A stretch of DNA of 64,000 nucleotides from Bradyrhizobium sp. 200 (GCF_023100945.1 NZ_CP064689.1:4756001-4820000), one strand, 5' to 3'; positions 34,512 through 43,242 are shown, counted from the first letter of the stretch. A program made the numbers and translations. The notes: generated by a model not told the origin, from the sequence alone.

Positions 34512-34546
34512 GCATGATATCGGTCAAGGCGCGCATCGCTGGACGA

Positions 34547-35239
34547 TCAATCCTCTTTCTTCAACACCGTCACATGGAGACGGCGGCGGATTTCCATCCC
34601 CTGCCGTCGGTAGAGCGCAATGGCCGAGTGATTGCTGGTGAAGACATGCAGGAACGGAATTTCTCCGCGCGACACGATGTGGCGGGAGACGGCGGATAGC
34701 AGCATCTGCCCGTAGCCGCGGCCGCGATGGGATGGATGCACGCAGACGGCGGTCATCTCGGTGTAGCGAGCGGGCTTCATCCGTTCGCCGGCCATCGCGA
34801 CAAGCTGGCCGTCGACGCGGATGCCAAGGAAGATGCCGAGTTCATGGGTCCGCGCGCTGAACGGGCCGGGCTTGGTGAGCGCGGTCAGTTCGATCATCGC
34901 TGGAACGTCGTCGGCGCCGAGAGTGACGATATCGACGCCGTTGGCCGGCGCGTCAATCGGCGTTCCGATCATCTGCTCGCCGGTATCCGCCAGCGCGATC
35001 TTGAGTCCGGCAGGCGGCGTCACGGCATCCGGCGTGAACAGCACGGCGATGTCTTGCGGCGACATCAGCGCGCCAAGCGCTGCAAAGCTTTCGGGCGACA
35101 TGTCCGCTGTCGCGGCGAACGGCGTGATCTCTGTCGGAAAGCGCCGCGCGCGGGCATCGCCTTCGGCGAGCGCCTGTTGCGTGGTCGTCAGCGCGGTCCA
35201 GATCGGATAATCGAGGGGATGGCTGGGGTGAACGGACAT
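34547..35239 (-). CDS. GNAT family N-acetyltransferase
   Basis: A 230-residue protein starting MSVHPSHPLDYPIWTALTTT. The acetyl-CoA pyrophosphate loop is VHPSHRGRGYGQMLLSAVSR (Q/RxxGxG/A type), followed by the IPFLHVFTSNHSAIALYRRQ motif of FR47-like/GNAT domains. The front half (about 1-120) is a second, degenerate GNAT-like lobe. The acceptor is not known. It lies 40 bases downstream of the SDR gene on the same strand. Confidence 0.88.
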   Translation of the reverse strand: MSVHPSHPLDYPIWTALTTTQQALAEGDARARRFPTEITPFAATADMSPESFAALGALMSPQDIAVLFTPDAVTPPAGLKIALADTGEQMIGTPIDAPANGVDIVTLGADDVPAMIELTALTKPGPFSARTHELGIFLGIRVDGQLVAMAGERMKPARYTEMTAVCVHPSHRGRGYGQMLLSAVSRHIVSRGEIPFLHVFTSNHSAIALYRRQGMEIRRRLHVTVLKKED

Positions 35240-35279
35240 TGGGCTGCTGCTTTCATTCTCACTCGATTGCACGACAACG

Positions 35280-36251
35280 CTAGCGGTAATCGCTGAGCTC
35301 GGCGACCTTGCCGCCCTCCCGGACCTCGGCCATGTAGCGCCAGATGTCCGGCCGCGAGCCATCGATATCCGTGAAACCATAGTGGCGGGCGAGCTCGCCG
35401 GAGCTGACCGACTTCTGATTCCACCTGCCGCGATCGGGATCGGCGGCGAGCGCCGCCACGGCGCGGCCGACATAGCGCGGCGATTCCGACAGCGCAAAAT
35501 CAGGCGGCGCCTGGTGCCGGCCGCCTCCCCGCTCCGTCAGCGCCTCGCGCCAGTTGGTTTCGGTGACGCCGAAATTCTCCAGCATCATCTCCGAGCGCAG
35601 CCAGCCCGGCGTGATCGCAACCGCCGTCGCCCCGTGCGAGCCAAGTTCATGGCCTTGCGAGAAGGCCAGACGGTTCACGCTCTGCTTGACGAGGTCATAG
35701 AACACCGAGATCCGGTAATGCTGCGCGTTGTAGTCGGCGGTGCCGTCGGTGACTTCGACGAGCAGGCCGCCGGGCTGCACGACCACTAGCGGCAACAAAT
35801 AATGCGACGTCACCAGATGCGTCTCGATGCCCAGCCGCAGGATCCGCAAGCCCTTCTGCAGGTCGAGCTTCCAGATCGGCGTGTTCCATTGCGGCGGTCC
35901 GCCCTTCAGCACTTCGGCGCCCCAGATGTCGTTGACGAGCAGGTCGATGCGGCCATGGTCGATGCGGATGCGTTCGGCCAATGCTGCGACCTGCGCCGGT
36001 TCGAGATGGTCGACGGCAATCGCGACGCCCTTGCCGCCCAGCCTGGTCACAAGCTCGGCTGTCTCCTCGATCGTCTCGGACCTGTCATAGTCGGATCGCG
36101 TCGGAGCATCGGCGCGCGTGCTGCTGCGTCCCGTGCAGATCACCGTCGCGCCGGCCTCGCCGAGCGCTGTGGCGATGCCGCGCCCGGCGCCGCGCGTCGC
36201 GCCCGCCACGACGGCGATACGTCCGCGAAGCGGAGCGTCCGATGCTGCCAT
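35280..36251 (-). CDS. SDR family oxidoreductase (DHRS1-like)
   Basis: A 323-residue SDR with VAGATRGAGRGIATALGEAG, the TGxxxGxG cofactor motif, and NDIWGAEVLKGG. The active site region FYDLVKQSVNRLAF contains the YxxxK-type Tyr and Lys. The insertion carrying TRSDYDRSETIEETAELVTR is typical of DHRS1-like proteins. The ATG at 36251 overlaps the MarR stop as TGATG, so the two genes are translationally coupled; a GTG one codon earlier is also possible. Confidence 0.88.
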   Translation of the reverse strand: MAASDAPLRGRIAVVAGATRGAGRGIATALGEAGATVICTGRSSTRADAPTRSDYDRSETIEETAELVTRLGGKGVAIAVDHLEPAQVAALAERIRIDHGRIDLLVNDIWGAEVLKGGPPQWNTPIWKLDLQKGLRILRLGIETHLVTSHYLLPLVVVQPGGLLVEVTDGTADYNAQHYRISVFYDLVKQSVNRLAFSQGHELGSHGATAVAITPGWLRSEMMLENFGVTETNWREALTERGGGRHQAPPDFALSESPRYVGRAVAALAADPDRGRWNQKSVSSGELARHYGFTDIDGSRPDIWRYMAEVREGGKVAELSDYR

Positions 36252-36799
36252 CACTCCTCCTGCTGCGCGGTCGCCTCGATCAGATTGTCACGAAGCGCCA
36301 CCACGCTTTTCTGCAGCCGCACGAATTCGTCTTCCTTGAGTCCGGTCGCCGCCATCAGGTTCATGTGCATGCCCTTCTCGCGCAGTTGCCGGCCGGCCTC
36401 GGTGAGGCTGATGCGCACCTGCCGCTCGTCCGCGGGATCGCGCTGGCGGCGCAGATAGCCCATCGACTCGAGCTTTTTCAGGATCGGCGTCAGTGTGTTG
36501 GATTCCAGGAACATCTTTTCGCCAAGCTCACTCACCGTCTGGCCGTCCTGCTCCCACAACGCCACGATCGCGATCCATTGCGGATAGGTCAGACCGAGAT
36601 CTTCGAGGCCCTTCCTGTAGGCCCGGCCGAAGGCGAGGTTGGCCGAGTAGATCGCAAAGCACAGGAAATCGCCAAGGCGCCGCTCCCCTGCAGGTGGCTT
36701 CGGTTTCTGATGGCCCTTTGAACTGTCTCTGGAATTATCCTTGGAGCTATCCCTGGAGCCGGTGCCTGAACCGGATTTGGGACCTTCATTCGGTCTCAT
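36251..36799 (-). CDS. MarR family transcriptional regulator
   Basis: A MarR protein with winged-helix core (LTYPQWIAIVALWEQDGQTV, MFLESNTLTPILKKLESMGY, then RQRDPADERQVRISLTEAGR). The N-terminus is an unusual Lys/Ser/Pro-rich segment of about 40 residues (SRDSSKDNSRDSSKGHQKPK). Start ATG 36799 has GGAAAGGA upstream; starts at 36826 and 36844 are possible. The SDR gene follows in the same operon. A perfect palindrome lies upstream at 36855-36869. Confidence 0.9.
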   Translation of the reverse strand: MRPNEGPKSGSGTGSRDSSKDNSRDSSKGHQKPKPPAGERRLGDFLCFAIYSANLAFGRAYRKGLEDLGLTYPQWIAIVALWEQDGQTVSELGEKMFLESNTLTPILKKLESMGYLRRQRDPADERQVRISLTEAGRQLREKGMHMNLMAATGLKEDEFVRLQKSVVALRDNLIEATAQQEE

Positions 36800-36854
36800 T
36801 GGAGGCGTCCTTTCCGACACGAACATGTGAAGTCTCGCATCCATATATATCGCA

Positions 36855-36902
36855 TCCGATTAAATCGGAAGGCTTGACATCAGGACGCGTCAGCGCTTTA
36901 TA
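36855..36902 (+). promoter_or_regulatory. Palindrome and sigma-70-like promoter between MarR operon and VOC gene
   Basis: TCCGATT-A-AATCGGA (36855-36869) is a perfect 15-base dyad, a size typical of MarR operators. On the plus strand TTGACA (36874-36879) is followed after 17 bases by TTTATA, so a promoter starts next to the operator and reads toward the VOC gene. A further perfect palindrome, ATCGTGCACGAT, is at 36919-36930. The 36931-37111 leader has no other clear signal. Confidence 0.55.
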
Positions 36903-37111
36903 CAGCGCACTCGATTACATCGTGCACGATCTAATTATTCATCGGTAAAGAACCTGGCGATTTTCAGGCATTCATTCGCCCCGTGGAAGAGTGTCTGCCG
37001 AACAGCGGGTATTCGCGCGGCGAACGAAGCAATCTACCCCTGTGCACGTCAACGCGAGAACCACGGCGCGCCGGAAACATCCCGGCCACCACAACCAGCA
37101 AGGAGAGAACC

Positions 37112-37804
37112 ATGTCAGACCTCAGGGAACGCACCACCACTTCCGCCGAAGCCAACGCCACGCCGGCGGTCGATTTGAAGCTCGAAATCGTCGTCATCCC
37201 GGTTTCCGACGTCGAACGCGCCAAGCAGTTTTATGCCAAGCTCGGCTGGCGGCTCGACGCCGATTTCGCCGGCCCTGACGACTACCGCGTGATCCAGTTC
37301 ACCCCGCCCGGCTCCAACGCCTCTGTCATCTTCGGCAAGAACGTCACCTCTGCCGCGCCCGGCTCCGCGCAGGGCCTGTATCTGGTCGTCACCGATATCG
37401 AGGCCGCCCGCAACGCGTTGCTCGGCCGCGGCGTTGCGGTCAGCGAAGCGTTTCATGCCGGCGGCGACGTGCACGTTGGGCCGGACGAGCCCTATCTGTT
37501 TGGGCGGGTCCGGCTGAGTGGCCCGGACCCGGAACGCGGCAGCTATCGTTCGTATGCCTCGTTCAGCGATCCCGACGGCAATGGCTGGCTGCTGCAGGAA
37601 GTCACCGCGCGATTGCCCGGACGTATCGACGGCAACGGCACCTCGTTCACCTCGTCGGCCGACCTCGCCGCCGCATTCCGCCGGGCCGCTGCCGCCCATG
37701 GCGAATACGAGAAGCGAAACGGCGGCAAGCACGATGAGAACTGGCCGGACTGGTACGCCGAATACATCGTCCGCGAACAGAGCGGCCAGCAGCAAGCCGC
37801 ATGA
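37112..37804 (+). CDS. VOC (glyoxalase-like) family protein with C-terminal extension
   Basis: A 230-residue protein with a VOC domain (about 25-165: LEIVVIPVSDVERAKQFYAK through YASFSDPDGNGWLLQEV) carrying the betaalphabetabetabeta-type repeats. A 60-residue helical tail follows (ADLAAAFRRAAAAHGEYEKR, then HDENWPDWYAEYIV). AGGAG at 37101 is the Shine-Dalgarno. It probably binds a small ligand or metal in the fold; the role is unknown. It sits downstream of a MarR operator and may be its target. Confidence 0.85.
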   Translation: MSDLRERTTTSAEANATPAVDLKLEIVVIPVSDVERAKQFYAKLGWRLDADFAGPDDYRVIQFTPPGSNASVIFGKNVTSAAPGSAQGLYLVVTDIEAARNALLGRGVAVSEAFHAGGDVHVGPDEPYLFGRVRLSGPDPERGSYRSYASFSDPDGNGWLLQEVTARLPGRIDGNGTSFTSSADLAAAFRRAAAAHGEYEKRNGGKHDENWPDWYAEYIVREQSGQQQAA

Positions 37805-37886
37805 GCAGGCTCCGCATCCATCGGCGGTGGCTCGCTCCATGAGCTCGCCGCTGGTGAGGACGCCAGCCCAACAAAGGAAATTCACC

Positions 37887-38390
37887 ATGCGTACGTTATC
37901 CAAGAGCCTTTCTTTCATTTCGCTTCCCGCGCTCGCGCTGGCCGTGACGCTTTCGGCCGGAACGGCGGCGGCTCAGTCCGCTCAGGGTGCTGCGTCGACC
38001 GCACCCAGCGACAAGAGCGTGACGGCGCCCGAGCGGCCGCGCGACGACCTGGCCGGCAAGCTTGTCCGGCGCGTGATCCAGCGCGCGCCCTCGTCGATAC
38101 CGGGCCGCGAGATCGTGCAGGTGGAGACGGAGATTCCGGTCGGAGTGGAATCCGGATGGCACGTCCATCCCGGCGAAGAGGTCGGCTTCATCATCGCAGG
38201 CAATGTCGAGATGAAGGTCCAGGGACGTCCCACCGTCATCCTGCATGCCGGCGACGGATTCCTGATCCCGCCGCGGACCCCGCACAATGCGCGCGACCTC
38301 GGTCCGGAGACAGGACGGATGCTGTCGACCTACATCGTCGAGCCCGGCGAGCCGCTCGCGACATTCGTGCATCAGCACGTGGAGAAGTAG
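37887..38390 (+). CDS. Secreted cupin-domain protein
   Basis: A 167-residue protein with a signal peptide (MRTLSKSLSFISLPALALAV, cut near AAAQ-SA). The single-domain cupin that follows has GWHVHPGEEVGFIIAGNVEM and HAGDGFLIPPRTPHNARDL, so the metal-binding His motif is present. The Shine-Dalgarno AAAGGAAA precedes the ATG at 37887. Substrate unknown; it lies 82 bases after the VOC gene, probably cotranscribed. Confidence 0.85.
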   Translation: MRTLSKSLSFISLPALALAVTLSAGTAAAQSAQGAASTAPSDKSVTAPERPRDDLAGKLVRRVIQRAPSSIPGREIVQVETEIPVGVESGWHVHPGEEVGFIIAGNVEMKVQGRPTVILHAGDGFLIPPRTPHNARDLGPETGRMLSTYIVEPGEPLATFVHQHVEK

Positions 38391-38473
38391 GCGGCATTTC
38401 CGATTCAGTTTTCAAACAGCCCCGGTGTCCGCCCGGCCTCGTCCGGGCGATGAAGTGCGCCGCGGCCTCTCCG

Positions 38474-38552
38474 CGTCATTGCGAGCGAAGCGAAGCAATC
38501 CATTCTTTCTTTATGCCGGGACATGGATTGCTTCACTTCGCTCGCAATGACG
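38474..38552. repeat. Dispersed inverted repeat, CGTCATTGCGAGCGAAG family
   Basis: Arms 38474-38502 and 38524-38552 form a 29-base stem with one mismatch around a 21-base loop. The end CGTCATTGCGAGCGAAG reads from both sides. The same element occurs again at 60403-60476. I recall this family as a high-copy intergenic repeat in Bradyrhizobium. Confidence 0.9.
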
Positions 38553-38580
38553 GGGGATACAGTTTCGCATTCTCGCGGCG

Positions 38581-39060
38581 CTGATCGCCCGAGGTTTGCT
38601 GGAGAACTTCCCGCCCTCCAATCAGAGGGCGCAGGGAAGACCGGGTGCTTGCTGCACCCGCGGTCCCGCGTGCGATTTGCGCAAACAAAAATGCACACGA
38701 GCATACAGGGCAGCGGGAGCATTCCGGCCTTCCCTGCGCAATGGCTTTACGACTTATAGCGTGCTCTTCCCGGAGAACGGCTCTTTTGCCTCCGTCGCCC
38801 CCGAGAAGCTTCGCTTCTCCAGGACTTAGCGCCAGCACCGCGGCGCCCGAACCACACGCCTTCGCCGTACGCATCCGGCGCGTACGTCTAGCGCGCCTTC
38901 CGCGTCCATCGCATCTCACCGCACGTTCGTGACGATGGCCAACGCCCCTCATCTGCCGTGAGACGGGCGGAGTTATGCGACTGATTTGCCCGACATGTTA
39001 AGCGGAATATTTTTGCGAGAGCAGCTAGACACAACATCTAGCTGATTTGCCCGTCAGGCA
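38581..39060. repeat. Dispersed noncoding element with degenerate ORFs
   Basis: Roughly 480 bases contain short reading frames on both strands (for example LENFPPSNQRAQGRPGACCT and SVLFPENGSFASVAPEKLRF) that I recall as recurring spurious proteins of Bradyrhizobium genomes. Several internal hairpins and two copies of CTGATTTGCCCG (near 38980 and 39041) lie in its right part. I read it as one copy of a multi-copy element, not a gene. From 39061 to 39305 I see only a short direct repeat (CTTACCGCAT twice, near 39150 and 39171) and the promoter region of the next gene. Confidence 0.6.
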
Positions 39061-39305
39061 ACGCTTCGATCTCTCGCCCGATGAACCAGCTCTTTCTGGA
39101 CAGTTTGCGATTGCAGTAGTGACACGCGCGGCTTTCCGAATGTGTCTTGCTTACCGCATGGTGTGGCACGCTTACCGCATCATGCGTGCCAGCTTCCATT
39201 AGGCGCCCGCGATTCTCTTCTGCCCCTTCATTTAATTGGTCTCACGTTGAACCACGCCGCCGTTCGCTTGACGTAGAGTCATGGGCTGGGGGACGGAGGT
39301 TTCCC

Positions 39306-39518
39306 ATGACGAAGCATCGAACGATCACCAGTTTCGTAGCCGTCGCTCTGCTTGCGGTCGCCGCAACAGCCGCCACCCTGCGATCGCCGCCATCCAAGAA
39401 CCATCCAAACGCATCCGCCGGTATCATGTCGTTCAGCGAATTGAGGGCCGACGTGAACAAGCTTGCGACGGATGACTATGACGACCAATCGTTTGTTTAT
39501 TCGGCAAAGCGTAATTAA
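39306..39518 (+). CDS. Small secreted protein of unknown function
   Basis: A 70-residue protein with an N-terminal hydrophobic signal or anchor (MTKHRTITSFVAVALLAVAA). The acidic remainder is rich in Asp (SFSELRADVNKLATDDYDDQ). Shine-Dalgarno ACGGAGGT lies 5 bases upstream of the ATG. It follows the repeat tract and shows no family I can name. A longer in-frame ORF begins at 39147 but lacks coding character. Confidence 0.6.
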   Translation: MTKHRTITSFVAVALLAVAATAATLRSPPSKNHPNASAGIMSFSELRADVNKLATDDYDDQSFVYSAKRN

Positions 39519-39648
39519 TCGCCTGCTCCGCAGCGCGTGCCGGTCGCATGGTCCGGCATCATTGAAATATGCCCCACGTGATCCAGTTCACAGTGCAAAG
39601 CGTCGGCTGGGTCCATAAACGCTTGGGGCTGACAGATGGATTTCGCAA

Positions 39649-39900
39649 ATGTCTGAGTCACGCTCACATAGCGAACCAAAGGCTAAATCGAGGCGCTGGC
39701 TGACAACGGCCTTCCTGATCTACGGGACGATGGTCGTCGGCCTGCTCGGATACTTTATCGTCTTTCCAGATACCAGGACCCATGGGACGCAAGGCGAAGG
39801 CGCGCCCCTGCAAACTGCAGCGAAGGCGGTCAGATATGAGGCCGTGATCGCCAACTGGAACCGGTATCGAACAAAGGACGCGCGGGCGGAAGCGCGGTAA
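39649..39900 (+). CDS. Small single-pass membrane protein
   Basis: An 83-residue protein with a basic head (MSESRSHSEPKAKSRRWLTT), one transmembrane helix (AFLIYGTMVVGLLGYFIVFP) and a charged periplasmic tail that includes EAVIANWNRYRTKDARAEAR. Function unknown. It converges with the phosphatase operon, with 17 bases between. Confidence 0.55.
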   Translation: MSESRSHSEPKAKSRRWLTTAFLIYGTMVVGLLGYFIVFPDTRTHGTQGEGAPLQTAAKAVRYEAVIANWNRYRTKDARAEAR

Positions 39901-39917
39901 TTCTCGCCAGTCACGGA

Positions 39918-40478
39918 TCAGTCGAGAAGCAGACGACCGACAGGCTCGGCGCTCCCACCGCGGACCACAACGATTTCGCCGCTGGCGGGCGAGATACCGG
40001 TCAGCGCCTGAATGTTCGCGCCATGCGTCACGACGAGGAGATTTCCGCGTGCCGTCCATTTGGCGAGGAGCGCGCGGGCGCCGGTCGTCAGGGCCTCTCT
40101 TTGATCTCGCAGCACCACGACGTTGCCGAACGTCGCCTCGGTTTCGACGGTCCCCAGGTTCAGCAGCCTGGCCGTATCGATGCAGCGGCACCACGGCGAA
40201 CTCAAAATTTTCTCGAACGCAATCCCTTCCCCTTTGAGCCGCGCGCCGACCTTTGCCGCATCCGTCCGCCCCTTTTCGCTGAGGTTGCGCTGCGTGGCGC
40301 AATCCTCGACGCGGAATCCCGGCGGATCGCCGAAACCGCCCGGCGCATCCGCATGGCGCATCAGGGCGACATGGCCGCCTGCCCGCAACGCCGTCCAGGC
40401 ATCAGCCGCGGCGGCGACCTCTGCCGTACCGCAGAAGCCGAAAAGGAGTGCGAAGATGACGAAGCGCATGCGACGCAT
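39918..40478 (-). CDS. Secreted histidine phosphatase family protein
   Basis: A 186-residue protein with a signal peptide (MRRMRFVIFALLFGFCGTAE, cut near AAAA-DA) and a histidine-phosphatase core: VALMRHADAPGG with the catalytic RHG-like His, LSSPWCRCIDTARLL and LLVVTHGANIQ with the second His. The start at 40478 has a GGAGG Shine-Dalgarno, inside a TGATG overlap with the gene before it. It is the last gene of a three-gene operon. Confidence 0.82.
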   Translation of the reverse strand: MRRMRFVIFALLFGFCGTAEVAAAADAWTALRAGGHVALMRHADAPGGFGDPPGFRVEDCATQRNLSEKGRTDAAKVGARLKGEGIAFEKILSSPWCRCIDTARLLNLGTVETEATFGNVVVLRDQREALTTGARALLAKWTARGNLLVVTHGANIQALTGISPASGEIVVVRGGSAEPVGRLLLD

Positions 40479-40489
40479 GGCGGCCTCCA

Positions 40490-40978
40490 TCAGAAATACG
40501 CGATCAGGCGGCCGGCGCAGATCGCGCCGAGCCACAGCACGAGCGAGATCAGCGCTGTGGCTTTGGCTGCGCCGGGGGCTTCGTCATGCCAGCTCTCGAT
40601 ATGACGCCACGGGCCGGCATGCGCGATCACGACGTTGACCAGCGCCGCCGCAATCAGAACCGCCTTGCTCTGGAACGCCGGGTTTTTCACGACATGCGAC
40701 GCATCGGCGGAAAACAGCAAAAATCCCATGCAGATCGCGAGCACAAAGCCTGCGCGCGACAACGGCAGCAACAATTGCGCCATCGGCTGGATCGCAATCG
40801 CGCGCCCACACCCCAGCATCCTCAAATCCAGCGCCAGGATCGACCCCACCAGCACGACGAAGCCGATGATATGGAGGACCTCGACCGCGGGATAAAACGC
40901 GGGCGAGGAGCGCATCACATGGCCCAGCGCACTTTCCTGCAAGGTCAGGAATATCGATGGGGCCGACTGGTGCTCCAC
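40490..40978 (-). CDS. Small membrane protein (DUF6644-like)
   Basis: A 162-residue protein with four or five hydrophobic helices (about 28-50 HIIGFVVLVGSILALDLRML, about 70-90, about 105-120, about 140-160). The pattern YPAVEVLHIIGFVVLVGSIL is what I recall for DUF6644. No catalytic motif is visible. It is between the DUF6152 and phosphatase genes of the same operon. Confidence 0.7.
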   Translation of the reverse strand: MEHQSAPSIFLTLQESALGHVMRSSPAFYPAVEVLHIIGFVVLVGSILALDLRMLGCGRAIAIQPMAQLLLPLSRAGFVLAICMGFLLFSADASHVVKNPAFQSKAVLIAAALVNVVIAHAGPWRHIESWHDEAPGAAKATALISLVLWLGAICAGRLIAYF

Positions 40979-40984
40979 GCCGGT

Positions 40985-41341
40985 CTACCGCAACTCGATG
41001 CGCTTGCCGTCGAGCACGATATATTCGATCCGCGCCTCGTCCGGCTTGCTCATATGGGGATAGCCGAACACCGTGCAGGTCTTGCCGGGCGCGATCAGGT
41101 CTGCGGTTGCGCCCCGCGACTGCATGCGCGACGGCGGCGCGAGGATGAAGTGCCAATGCTTGCCGTCGACCTCCATCTCGATCTGGCAGTGCGGGTTCTC
41201 GAAGGTCGATTTCAGGATCTTGCCGGTGACGGTGAACGACTTCGACGTATCGTATCCGCCCCAGCCGTGATGAGCGATGGCCGCAGCCGGCGCAAGGCTG
41301 GCTGCCAGCGACAGGAACAGGCGACGGGTGATTGAGGTCAT
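40985..41341 (-). CDS. Secreted DUF6152 family protein
   Basis: A 118-residue protein with a signal peptide (MTSITRRLFLSLAASLAPAA, Tat-like RR) and the motif HHGWGGYDTSKSFTVTGKIL. The His pair followed by GWGGYD is typical of DUF6152 domains, which look like small beta-barrel metal-binding proteins. It leads a three-gene operon with the DUF6644-like and phosphatase genes. Confidence 0.75.
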   Translation of the reverse strand: MTSITRRLFLSLAASLAPAAAIAHHGWGGYDTSKSFTVTGKILKSTFENPHCQIEMEVDGKHWHFILAPPSRMQSRGATADLIAPGKTCTVFGYPHMSKPDEARIEYIVLDGKRIELR

Positions 41342-41436
41342 GGCGCGCCTCCGTCGATCGGATCACGAAATCTACGACGGAGCCCAAATGCCAGCAAGGC
41401 TCTCCGGCGCCCGCGCCGGTCAAGCCCGCCCTGCCC

Positions 41437-41658
41437 TCACAGCCCCGTGTATCCCGCCTTTACCGGATCGTTGCTGCCGTCGAGCTGGCGCAGATAGGTC
41501 AAGCCGCACACGGTGAGCCGGTGCGGATCCTTCTCGCCTGCTTCCACCAGCGTGGTGAGATATTCCGTGACCTTGGCGCGTGCCTCGTCGCTGGCCGCGG
41601 CGGAGCGGTTCACGAGCAGGTCATAGGTCTGCATGATGCGGTCGATCGCGGCTTCCAT
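41437..41658 (-). CDS. Small conserved protein
   Basis: A 73-residue helical protein, MEAAIDRIMQTYDLLVNRSA through VEAGEKDPHRLTVCGLTYLR. Length and amphipathic composition are typical of small rhizobial cytosolic proteins; the family is not named. It is on the same strand as the next small gene, with 36 bases between them. Confidence 0.6.
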   Translation of the reverse strand: MEAAIDRIMQTYDLLVNRSAAASDEARAKVTEYLTTLVEAGEKDPHRLTVCGLTYLRQLDGSNDPVKAGYTGL

Positions 41659-41694
41659 GGACTTCTCCTGAGTTGCGTGATGCGGGTGATGCGG

Positions 41695-41919
41695 TCAGGC
41701 AGGTATACGCGCTTCGAATTCGGCGATCGCCTTGTTGGCGAGCCGCAGTCTGTTGAATTCGCCGTGCTGGACCATCTTCACGATGATTTTGAGCAGCCGC
41801 TCGTCGGTGACGAGGCTATCGGCAATGGCGCCGGTCTTGCGCAGATAGTTCGACGCGATGGCATAGGCATCGCCCACCACCTCGAAGTTCAAAATCTGAA
41901 TTCCGCGCTCGACCAGCAT
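41695..41919 (-). CDS. Small conserved protein
   Basis: A 74-residue protein, MLVERGIQILNFEVVGDAYA through LLKIIVKMVQHGEFNRLRLA, helical with no motif. It sits upstream of the 73-residue gene on the same strand and may be cotranscribed with it. Family unknown. Confidence 0.55.
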   Translation of the reverse strand: MLVERGIQILNFEVVGDAYAIASNYLRKTGAIADSLVTDERLLKIIVKMVQHGEFNRLRLANKAIAEFEARIPA

Positions 41920-42040
41920 GCCTCACCTGTTTCGTGACCAGGCCGACAATGCGCGAGGCCCGGGATGGTTCCTGGCTTTTTTGGAACCCCGGGCTTTTCC
42001 CAGCGAAAACAAGGCGTTTTGGTTTGATTTCACCGAGAGG

Positions 42041-42073
42041 GAAAACTGGCTCCCACTTTTCCAGATCATGCTC
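42041..42073. repeat. Half copy of the GAGCATGATC...GAAAACCGG repeat
   Basis: GAAAACTGGCTCCCACTTTTCC followed by AGATCATGCTC is one half of the repeat seen complete at 43243-43292. The malK stop codon lies inside it, as the TGA of the GAGCATGATC block. This GAAAACCGGTTCCCACTTTTCC family is a known Rhizobiales intergenic repeat (recall). Confidence 0.75.
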
Positions 42074-43154
42074 TGGAAATCGGCAGCTCGGTCTCGCGAT
42101 CGAAGAAATGCAGGCGGCCGGCCTGCGCCGACAGGCGAACCTGATCGCCGCGCGCAATCGCAGTTTCCGCAGGCACGCGGGCGACGGTGACGCTGTCGCT
42201 CCCTACCCTCGTCTCCAGCAGGATCTCGGAACCAAGCTGTTCGACGACCTCGACGCGGGCATCGAAGCCAAGGCCAGGTGTGACATCGCCGAGTACGAGA
42301 TGTTCCGGCCGCATGCCCAGGATCACGCGGCGGCCGTGATGGGCCGCGAGCGCCGGCCCGACCGTCAACCGAAGACCCTCGCTCTCGACCGACACGGTGC
42401 CGGCTTCGCTGCGCACGGTGACGTCGATGAAATTCATCGCGGGCGCGCCGATGAAGCCCGCGACGAACTTGTTGGCCGGCTTGCCGTACACCTGCAGCGG
42501 GGTGCCGATCTGCTGAACCCTGCCGTCGCGCATGATGACGACGCGGTCGCCCAGCGTCATGGCCTCGACCTGGTCGTGGGTCACGAACACCGAGGTCGTT
42601 GGAATCTCCGCATGAAGGCGCTTGATCTCGATGCGCATCTGCGCGCGCAGCTTGGCATCTAGGTTCGACAGCGGCTCGTCGAACAAAAACACCTGCGGAT
42701 TGCGCACGATGCAGCGGCCGAGCGCGACGCGCTGCTGCTGACCGCCCGACAATTGCCTGGGCTTGCGCTGCAGGAGATCATGCAGCCCGAGCATGCCGGC
42801 GGCGCGGTCGATCGCCGCCTTGATCTCGGCTTCCGCGGTCTTCTTGTTGCGCAGGCCGAAAGCCAGATTGTCGTAGACGCTCATATGCTGGTAGAGCGCG
42901 TAGTTCTGGAACACCATGGCGACGTCGCGGTCGCGCGGCGGCAGATGGTTGACCACCTTGCCGCCGATCCGGATATCGCCGCTGGTGACGTCTTCCAGCC
43001 CTGCGATCATGCGCAGCGTCGTCGACTTGCCGCAGCCGGACGGGCCGACCAGCGCCACGAATTCCTTGTCGGCAATCTCGAGATCGACGTCCTTCACGGC
43101 GTGAAACAGCGAGCCATAATGCTTGTTGAGCTTGCTCAGTGAGATTGCTGCCAT
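42066..43154 (-). CDS. Sugar ABC transporter ATP-binding protein (MalK/UgpC-like)
   Basis: A 362-residue ATPase: Walker A GPSGCGKSTT, signature QLSGGQQQRVALGRC and Walker B VFLFDEPLSNLDAKLR, then a MalK-type regulatory OB domain (about 240-360, with MRPEHLVLGDVTPG). It couples ATP hydrolysis to sugar or polyol uptake with the two permeases upstream. The start at 43154 (MAAISLSKLNKHYGSLFHAV) fits the family; an ORF start at 43190 is less likely. It is the last gene of the operon, and its stop lies in a repeat. Confidence 0.92.
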   Translation of the reverse strand: MAAISLSKLNKHYGSLFHAVKDVDLEIADKEFVALVGPSGCGKSTTLRMIAGLEDVTSGDIRIGGKVVNHLPPRDRDVAMVFQNYALYQHMSVYDNLAFGLRNKKTAEAEIKAAIDRAAGMLGLHDLLQRKPRQLSGGQQQRVALGRCIVRNPQVFLFDEPLSNLDAKLRAQMRIEIKRLHAEIPTTSVFVTHDQVEAMTLGDRVVIMRDGRVQQIGTPLQVYGKPANKFVAGFIGAPAMNFIDVTVRSEAGTVSVESEGLRLTVGPALAAHHGRRVILGMRPEHLVLGDVTPGLGFDARVEVVEQLGSEILLETRVGSDSVTVARVPAETAIARGDQVRLSAQAGRLHFFDRETELPISRA

Positions 43155-43242
43155 TGCCCCGCCGTGACCGAACCAAAAAGCCTGTTTCAAAAGCCCGCCG
43201 CGCGCGTTACGCGGCGGGCGTCACGTTCTCGACTTCTTATTT

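Noticed and set aside
38405..38952. Several overlapping frames downstream of the cupin gene
   Set aside because: They sit in dispersed repeats and repeat each other's pattern, with no ribosome binding site. Treated as noncoding element.
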